Of a stretch of 64,000 nucleotides of DNA, positions 58,572 to 64,000 are shown piece after piece. Numbering within the stretch: the first letter of the stretch is position 1; every line of letters starts with the position of its first letter. Origin of the DNA: Pseudaminobacter soli (ex Li et al. 2025) (lineage in GTDB: Bacteria; Pseudomonadota; Alphaproteobacteria; Rhizobiales; Rhizobiaceae); NCBI RefSeq assembly GCF_003012705.1, contig NZ_PXYL01000002.1, forward strand, positions 1 through 64,000. Reading direction: 5' to 3'. The translations under genes and the position numbers were made by a program. The notes beneath the pieces were generated by a model. That model did not search any database. It was not told the origin of the DNA and saw only the letters and a list, made by a program, of their open reading frames with translations.

Positions 58572-59123
58572 TCAAGCCCGCACGGCGGCTGTCAGCAGCA
58601 ACACATAGGCCAGCACCATGGCGATCAAGCCACGAAACGCCAGGCTCACGAAACGATACTTGGCTTTGGCAATCAGCGACAGATTATCGACATTGCCCAA
58701 ATATTCGCGAAACAGGAAATCCACATCGTTGCGCTCACTGGCGGCAAGCAGCGTGGCGCGGTTCGCATCCCAACCACCCCAGAACAGCGACGTCGAGCCG
58801 CCGACGCGGCGAGGCAGGACGACGATGATGGCAGCGATCAGCGAGAAGGTGGCGGCCAGCGCCATGCAAGCAGAGAAGATCACAAGAGGAAAATCGGCAT
58901 CAATATAACGCTGCCATTGGAAAGCGGCGCGTCCATCTGTCGATGTAATGATGAATGCAATCATAAATGTAAATATGTAAGCAGCCTTTTGATCTGCGAT
59001 CTTTATTTGATCATAAAAAACATCATTTACTTTCTTAAGATGGTCAAAATACTCCTTTCCGCAACTCGGTGACGTCGTGTCAAGTTCCATGTTGCCGGTG
59101 TCAAAGTTCCCGACGTCGTCCAT
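58572..59123 (-). CDS. Pycsar-effector-like (DUF5706/PycTM) membrane protein
   Basis: A 183-residue protein. After a polar N-terminus, 'FYDQIKIADQKAAYIFTFMI' begins the first membrane helix with the family's 'A(D/Q)xKAxxxxxx' pattern. A second long helix ('SACMALAATFSLIAAIIVVL') leads to 'PRRVGGSTSLFWGGWDANRA', and the C-terminal 'LSLIAKAKYRFVSLAFRGLI' enters the third helix. This layout matches the transmembrane effectors of Pycsar anti-phage systems, which disrupt the inner membrane when a cyclic pyrimidine nucleotide is made. No uridylate/cytidylate cyclase gene lies beside it, but it is divergent from a FecR protein and a CHASE2 protein. The family call is from memory of its pattern. Confidence 0.62.
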   Translation of the reverse strand: MDDVGNFDTGNMELDTTSPSCGKEYFDHLKKVNDVFYDQIKIADQKAAYIFTFMIAFIITSTDGRAAFQWQRYIDADFPLVIFSACMALAATFSLIAAIIVVLPRRVGGSTSLFWGGWDANRATLLAASERNDVDFLFREYLGNVDNLSLIAKAKYRFVSLAFRGLIAMVLAYVLLLTAAVRA

Positions 59124-59200
59124 TTCCCATCCCCACCTTCAATTGGATTTGCCTATGCAAGAACTGATTTGTGCGTTCACAGCAACGTTCAATATGAATA

Positions 59201-59229
59201 TTGACAGAATAGTAAAGTTCCGCACATAA
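59201..59229 (+). promoter_or_regulatory. Candidate promoter of the FecR-CHASE2 operon
   Basis: TTGACA (59201-59206), a 17-base spacer, and ACATAA (59224-59229) lie in a marked AT-rich stretch between the divergent effector and FecR genes. Just after it CCTCTCGA (59233-59240) pairs with TCGAGGGG (59244-59251), a hairpin that would cover the GAGGGG ribosome-binding site. Confidence 0.5.
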
Positions 59230-59295
59230 CGCCCTCTCGAAAATCGAGGGGACATTACAATCACTTCTCTGCGTGGCTATTTCGCGGTCTCGCTG

Positions 59296-62200
59296 ATGAT
59301 GTCAGCGGCGCTCGGTGGGCAGATTGCTGCCGCCGATCCTATGCCGCGCGCACAGCCTGCAGCAGGGTCAGTGATTGCACACAAGGTTGGCGAGGAAGTC
59401 CGCTTCGTAGAAGTGTCCGACTGGCGCTTCGTCGACCTGCAACAGGACGTGGTGGCCGGCGACTACCTGCGCACCAATGCCAATGGCAATCTCGCCGTGC
59501 TGTTTGCCGACCGCACGCAGATGCGCCTTGGCCGCAACACCACCTTGCTGGTGAAGAATGCCGCGCCGGGGCAGGATGCCGAATTCGCGCTGGAAAGCGG
59601 AACCATCTGGGCGCGCGCCGAGCGTGGCGGCACGGGGCTGACCGTCGATACGCCGGCCGCCGCGGCTGCCATTCGCGGCACGGATTGGACGCTGACTGTC
59701 GACGGCAATGGCCGCACTTCGCTGATCGTGCTTGAAGGCAAGGTCGAACTTTCGAACGACTTCGGCACGGTTACTGCGGTGCAGGGGGAGACCGCGGTCG
59801 CTACCATCGGCTCGGCACCGACGAAGGTTATCATCGTCAATCCGTCCGACCGCGAGCAAATGCAGTTCTTCATGTCGCTGCGCGGCTCGTTCAACGCGTT
59901 GCCGGCCTCGCCGCTGTCGAGCCCCGACATGCGCAAAGCGCGTGGCCAGATCAGCGCCAAGGCGCCGGCGACGCGCTCGGCCGAGGATTGGGTGACGCTT
60001 GCCGAAGTGAGCCTCAGCTATGACGGTCGGCAGGGTGCGCTGGAAGCGTCGCGGCAGGCGCGCGGCTTCAGGCTGACGCGCGCCCAGGCTGCGCGGCTCG
60101 ATCTCATCGATGCCATGATTGCGGGGGCCGAGAAACGCTACGACGAGGCGTCGCGGCTGTTCAAGCGGGCCGCACCCGCCCTCGACAAACGCCGGCGCGC
60201 CGTGGCCGCTTATGGCGGATATTATTCGCGAGCGCTGGCCGATCCGACGCGCACGGAAACGCCGCCTAAGACGGGAGACGGCCCCTATGCGGCGGTCGCC
60301 GAGGCAATGACCGCCGGCTTCCTGGTCGACATCAAGGCAGCCATTGCTGTTCTCGAAAAGGCCGAACGGCGCTATCCCGATGATCCGACCCTGCCGGCGG
60401 CGCGGGCGCAGTTCGCCACGCTTCTGGACGACCGCCAGAAGGTGGAGGAGGCGGTCGAGCGCGCGCTGACACTCGATCCGGATGAGCCGATGGCGCTAGA
60501 GGCGCGCGCCAACTACCGCGCCGCTATCAAGGGCGACCTCGAAGGCGCCCATGCCGACCTGACGCGCGCGACCGAGCTTGCTCCCGGAAGCACTACGCTC
60601 TGGAACTCGCTGGGGCTGGTGCAGAATGCACGCGGCGCGTCCAGCGAGGCGGAGACCGCGCTGTTGCGCGCCATCGAACTCGATCCGCAGGACCCGGTTT
60701 CGCATATCAACCTGGCCTATCTATATCTCGACCAGGACCGCGTCGAGGAGGCCCGCAAGGAGATCGAGACCGCGCTGAAAGTCGATCCGACCTTCGATAT
60801 CGCGCTTCTGGCGCGCGGCCGCTATCACATGCAGACCGGCGAGTTGGAGAAGGCGCGCGAGGACCTTATGGCGGGCACGACCGCCAGTCCTGCCGACTCC
60901 CAAGGCTTGCTGCTGCTCAGTGCCGCGCATTACGAAAGCGGAGACCGGGAGCCTGCGGCCCAGGCGCTGGACAATGCCAACAGACTTGACCCGAACAACC
61001 CGGTGTCTGCCTCCTTCAAGACCGCCGTGGCCATCGACGGCTATGATTCCGACACCGCGATCCGGAGCGCGCAGGAGATGCTCAAGCGAACGCGAGCGCG
61101 CGGCGGCGACTTTGCGGCGCTGAGCGCCAATCACGACGAGGGCTCGACCCTCAACGACGCCTATCGCCTGCAGGGCATGGACGCCCGGGGTCGCTATTAC
61201 GGCGAGGCAGTGTTCGATCCGTTTTCGGCCGCAGGCTATGTCGACCAGACGGTCGCGGGCGCGCCCAACCCCTTCGTCAACCAGCTCGACTTCGGCGGCA
61301 CGACACCCGAGCCGAGCATGGACGATTCCGCCTTTTCGACCTTCTTCCAAGGCCTGATGCTTAACCCGGCGATGATTTCGGGCCGCTCGCGCAGCGCCAA
61401 TCTGGTGCGCCGTCCGTTCATCGAGGGTTCGCTCGGTGGAGGCTTTATAAGCACCGGCAGGGACGGTGGCTGGACAACGGAAGCAGAAGTGCAAGGCTAT
61501 GCCGCAAACCCGGTTCCATGGAGCATCTACGGCAATCTTAATGTGAGTCGATCGGACCAGCACCGAGAGGAAGCCACTCCGGGTTCGCCCGTGACGAATG
61601 TCAGTTTTGATCTTCGGGACAGCGCGTTCAGCGGCACGGGCTATATCACCGCGCGCCCGACTCCAAATGACCGCTTGGTCGCCTATGTCAGCGCGGCTCG
61701 GGAAAAGCCTGAATTCCTGAATAGTCTTATTGTCCCGGTTCCCCCTCAGGAGGTGTACCCGGGACTGGCGATTCTGGGCATCGGATATAACAGGGCGGTC
61801 GAGAACGAAGTCGCCAACTACGGCGTCGGCTGGAGTCATACCTTTGGCTACCGCAACGTTTTGAATACTGCGATCTTTGCTTCCGGCTACGACGGGACAA
61901 GCAACGAGCAAGGGATCGTCCTTTTCGACGTCACAGGCACGAATGTGTTAGGACAACGCACGATCGAAGCCTCGACGAAACAGCAATCCTACATCGGAGC
62001 GATTAACCACATCTACGGCACTGGTGATGTCACGTGGCGGTATGGCGTCGAAGGCGGTGTCGTCGATCAGACGCAGTCTGAATACTCAACCATAAATTTT
62101 CTCACTTTTCCGCTGCCAACAGACATCACTGACCTGAAGTCCGATCTCGATCTCAATGTAGGCAAGGCCTATGTCGACGCTATCTATGACGTAACGCCGA

Positions 62201-62988
62201 CACTGAAGGCCGAGGCGGGTCTGTTCGGCACAATTTTGCAGAGCGACTCCTATGGAGCGTCGTTTTCGCAGGGCCGACTTGCGCCCCGCATCGGCGCGGC
62301 CTGGGCCCCTGCTGAGGGCCATTGGCTGCGCGCCGCCTATCTCCAGGAAACTTCGGCCGTAGACACAGCAACGCTGGCGCCGGTTGGCGTGGTAGGCATT
62401 CAGTCGAACCAGGTCCCTCTGGCGCTTGGCGGCTATACCAGCACTTTCGCTACCCGGTGGGATGCGGAGTGGAGCGACCGCCTGTTCACCAGCCTGGACT
62501 ACCAGCACCAGTCCGTCCACAATCTTTCCGTTCCGATCCCGGGCGGGATCGATACGATCGACCTCACCGAAGGCCGCATCGATCGCTTAGCCGCCACGGC
62601 AAACTATTGGATTGGCGGCGGGTTTGCCGCATTTGCGACCTTCACTTGCGCGGATTCAAAGAACGAGGATCCAAGTAGCGGCTACTACGGCGAGCCGCTT
62701 CCCTATGTGCCGGAAGCGGCCGCCCGCGTCGGCGGGACTTGGGTCAGCCCTGCGAACTTGAAGGTTACGCTGGCAGGTACCTATGTCGGAAAGCGAGCTG
62801 GCGATGTTACCGGCACGCAGCTATCGCCCTACTGGACAGCGGATGCATTTGCCACCTGGGAACCGTTCGACAAGCGGTTCGAGCTCGAACTCGCCGCCTA
62901 TAACCTGTTCGATGAGGACTTCGAGGTCGGATCTTACACGCCCGGCTGGGGCCGCAGCTTCGTCGGGTCCCTCAAGGTTCGTTTCTGA
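59296..62988 (+). CDS. FecR-domain protein with TPRs and C-terminal outer-membrane beta-barrel
   Basis: A 1230-residue protein from the first ATG. A FecR domain (about 25-170) has 'GDYLRTNANGNLAVLFADRT', 'FALESGTIWARAERGGTGLT' with 'VDTPAAAAAIRGTDWTL'. TPR repeats (about 220-600) include 'PGSTTLWNSLGLVQNARGAS' and 'DPVSHINLAYLYLDQDRVEE'. The last ~500 residues alternate as beta-strands and end 'SFVGSLKVRF', the terminal Phe of an outer-membrane barrel. A proper signal peptide (TSLRGYFAVSLMMSAALGGQ then IAAA) needs a start upstream, at ATC 59260, eight bases after GAGGGG. So the true start may be non-AUG. It overlaps the CHASE2 gene (TGATG). Confidence 0.8.
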   Translation: MMSAALGGQIAAADPMPRAQPAAGSVIAHKVGEEVRFVEVSDWRFVDLQQDVVAGDYLRTNANGNLAVLFADRTQMRLGRNTTLLVKNAAPGQDAEFALESGTIWARAERGGTGLTVDTPAAAAAIRGTDWTLTVDGNGRTSLIVLEGKVELSNDFGTVTAVQGETAVATIGSAPTKVIIVNPSDREQMQFFMSLRGSFNALPASPLSSPDMRKARGQISAKAPATRSAEDWVTLAEVSLSYDGRQGALEASRQARGFRLTRAQAARLDLIDAMIAGAEKRYDEASRLFKRAAPALDKRRRAVAAYGGYYSRALADPTRTETPPKTGDGPYAAVAEAMTAGFLVDIKAAIAVLEKAERRYPDDPTLPAARAQFATLLDDRQKVEEAVERALTLDPDEPMALEARANYRAAIKGDLEGAHADLTRATELAPGSTTLWNSLGLVQNARGASSEAETALLRAIELDPQDPVSHINLAYLYLDQDRVEEARKEIETALKVDPTFDIALLARGRYHMQTGELEKAREDLMAGTTASPADSQGLLLLSAAHYESGDREPAAQALDNANRLDPNNPVSASFKTAVAIDGYDSDTAIRSAQEMLKRTRARGGDFAALSANHDEGSTLNDAYRLQGMDARGRYYGEAVFDPFSAAGYVDQTVAGAPNPFVNQLDFGGTTPEPSMDDSAFSTFFQGLMLNPAMISGRSRSANLVRRPFIEGSLGGGFISTGRDGGWTTEAEVQGYAANPVPWSIYGNLNVSRSDQHREEATPGSPVTNVSFDLRDSAFSGTGYITARPTPNDRLVAYVSAAREKPEFLNSLIVPVPPQEVYPGLAILGIGYNRAVENEVANYGVGWSHTFGYRNVLNTAIFASGYDGTSNEQGIVLFDVTGTNVLGQRTIEASTKQQSYIGAINHIYGTGDVTWRYGVEGGVVDQTQSEYSTINFLTFPLPTDITDLKSDLDLNVGKAYVDAIYDVTPTLKAEAGLFGTILQSDSYGASFSQGRLAPRIGAAWAPAEGHWLRAAYLQETSAVDTATLAPVGVVGIQSNQVPLALGGYTSTFATRWDAEWSDRLFTSLDYQHQSVHNLSVPIPGGIDTIDLTEGRIDRLAATANYWIGGGFAAFATFTCADSKNEDPSSGYYGEPLPYVPEAAARVGGTWVSPANLKVTLAGTYVGKRAGDVTGTQLSPYWTADAFATWEPFDKRFELELAAYNLFDEDFEVGSYTPGWGRSFVGSLKVRF

Positions 62989-64000
62989 TGTTTCAGATCC
63001 GGCCTTGGTGGAGAGGCTTCGCCGACTCTGCCGCGGCGAGGCGACGAAATGGCGTGTTAACCGTTGTGCTGCTCTCCAGTCTTTTCGCTGCTGTCCTGTC
63101 GCTTCTGACCCCATGGAAGCTGCTCGAGGCCCGGGCCTTTGACTATTTCTCCACCGTGAGCGTTCCACAGCGTCCGGCCGACGGGCCCGTGGTGGTGGCG
63201 ATCGATGAGCCATCGATGGCCGAGATCGGTCGGCAATGGCCGTGGCCGCGAAGCCTCCATGCGCAGCTCATTGAGGCGCTGCGCAAGGCTGGGGCCAAAG
63301 CGATTGCGCTGGACATAATCTTTGCCGAGCCTGGCGCCACCCCCGAAGCGGATGAGGCATTGACGCGCAGCCTCGGCAGCGATGTAGTCTTGGCCGGCGA
63401 CCAGACCCTCATCGACACGCCACAGGCCTTGCAGCATATCCGGGTCGAGCCTTTGGCACTCTTCACCGGCGCCGGCGCCCGAACCGGTATCGCTTCGATT
63501 GCCTTCGACGGCGATGGAATTCTTCGCCGGTTACCTGGCTATGAAGACGGCTTTGCAGCCGAGCTGTTGCGCGCTGCCGGGCGACCGGCCGATGTGCCGG
63601 ACGATGCGCTTCTGCAGAGTTTTGGTACCTCACGCACTTACCAGACTGTCTCCTACTATCAAGCGCTCGACCCGGAAGCGTTTCTACCCCACGACTTCTT
63701 CCGCGACCGGGTAGTGATCGTGGGCCTTAGTCTACAGAACGCGCCGACAATTGCTGAGGCCGGCGCAGATGTGCACGCCACGCCCTTCACCATCCGTACC
63801 GGCCGGCTGGTTTCGGGTGTCGAGATCCAGGCGACCGTCTTCGACAATCTTGGCGCCAGGCTCTATATCGAGCGGGCTTCGCTTCCTGTGGCGCTGCTTT
63901 CGATCGCCGTGGGTGCAGGTTTGGCCGGGATGGCCGTGCGTCGCCGTACCGGCTGGCGCACTGTGGTTGGCGGGATCCCGGCGCTGGCGGCGATTGCAGC
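62988..64000 (+). CDS. CHASE2-domain sensor protein (partial, runs off the window)
   Basis: The frame is open from the ATG at 62988 to the window end (about 337 residues). One membrane helix ('VLTVVLLSSLFAAVLSLLTP') is followed by the CHASE2 domain: 'RAFDYFSTVSVPQRPADGPV', 'VVVAIDEPSMAEIGRQWPWP' with 'RSLHAQLIEALRKAGAKAIA', and 'FFRDRVVIVGLSLQ'. Further membrane helices begin at 'ERASLPVALLSIAVGAGLAG'. CHASE2 proteins are extracytoplasmic sensors whose cytoplasmic end is usually an adenylate/guanylate cyclase, GGDEF or kinase domain; that part lies outside. The one-base overlap with the FecR gene indicates coupling. Confidence 0.85.
   Translation, partial: MFQIRPWWRGFADSAAARRRNGVLTVVLLSSLFAAVLSLLTPWKLLEARAFDYFSTVSVPQRPADGPVVVAIDEPSMAEIGRQWPWPRSLHAQLIEALRKAGAKAIALDIIFAEPGATPEADEALTRSLGSDVVLAGDQTLIDTPQALQHIRVEPLALFTGAGARTGIASIAFDGDGILRRLPGYEDGFAAELLRAAGRPADVPDDALLQSFGTSRTYQTVSYYQALDPEAFLPHDFFRDRVVIVGLSLQNAPTIAEAGADVHATPFTIRTGRLVSGVEIQATVFDNLGARLYIERASLPVALLSIAVGAGLAGMAVRRRTGWRTVVGGIPALAAIA

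Overview
The window reads as accessory-rich chromosome (or large replicon) of a high-GC alphaproteobacterium of the Hyphomicrobiales, closest in style to Mesorhizobium and its relatives. The support is the six-gene Mrp/Pha antiporter operon with fused A and B subunits, a Tim44-like protein, a nuclease with a C-terminal 'sunset' domain, a group III truncated globin beside an Rrf2 regulator, and PotABCD- and Dpp-type importers. This placement is inference from gene content; no rRNA, tRNA or CRISPR array was seen.

Layout. 0-8.6 kb: small solitary genes (MarC-like, MDR oxidoreductase, TetR-cupin pair with a palindromic operator), a Xre-RES toxin-antitoxin pair, and a scrap zone of IS256, IS30 and IS110 pieces with broken regulators. 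8.9-14.9 kb: mrpACDEFG, a monovalent cation/proton antiporter with every gene overlapping the next. 15.3-26.0 kb: an amine or amino-acid catabolic operon made of a DAO-type FAD oxidase, IclR regulator, RidA, PotDBCA-type importer, SoxA/SoxB-like oxidase and aldehyde dehydrogenase. 26.0-34 kb: IS6 scraps, a second partial copy of the antitoxin gene, a GltB-like FMN enzyme, LysE exporter, DnaQ-like exonuclease, Tim44-like protein and several pseudogenes.

34-42.3 kb: a DNA-alkylation-response island with two Ogt-type methyltransferases, Ada, AlkA and a decayed 2OG-Fe(II) oxygenase. A GGDEF protein, a cytidylyltransferase-like enzyme, a SnoaL-like cyclase and a truncated FAH-like gene lie among them. 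Several promoters there share one motif (GATTTGAAAGCAAGGA followed by CGGAGTGCG), most often 64-70 bases before the start codon, which I propose as the Ada operator. 42.8-44.4 kb: globin and Rrf2 regulator, then decayed EamA and XRE genes. 44.6-57.4 kb: a SARP-type regulator divergent from a cysteine-synthase-like/PLP-decarboxylase pair, a C69-like peptidase without the expected N-terminal cysteine, a complete dipeptide-type ABC importer and an XRE regulator. 57.4-58.4 kb: a second scrap zone.

58.5-64.0 kb: a Pycsar-effector-like (DUF5706) membrane protein divergent from a 1230-residue FecR-TPR-beta-barrel protein, which is translationally coupled to a CHASE2 protein that runs off the window. 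This is the best candidate for an undescribed signalling or defence system: an outer-membrane sensor, an inner-membrane sensor that may end in a nucleotide cyclase, and a candidate cyclic-nucleotide-responsive effector.
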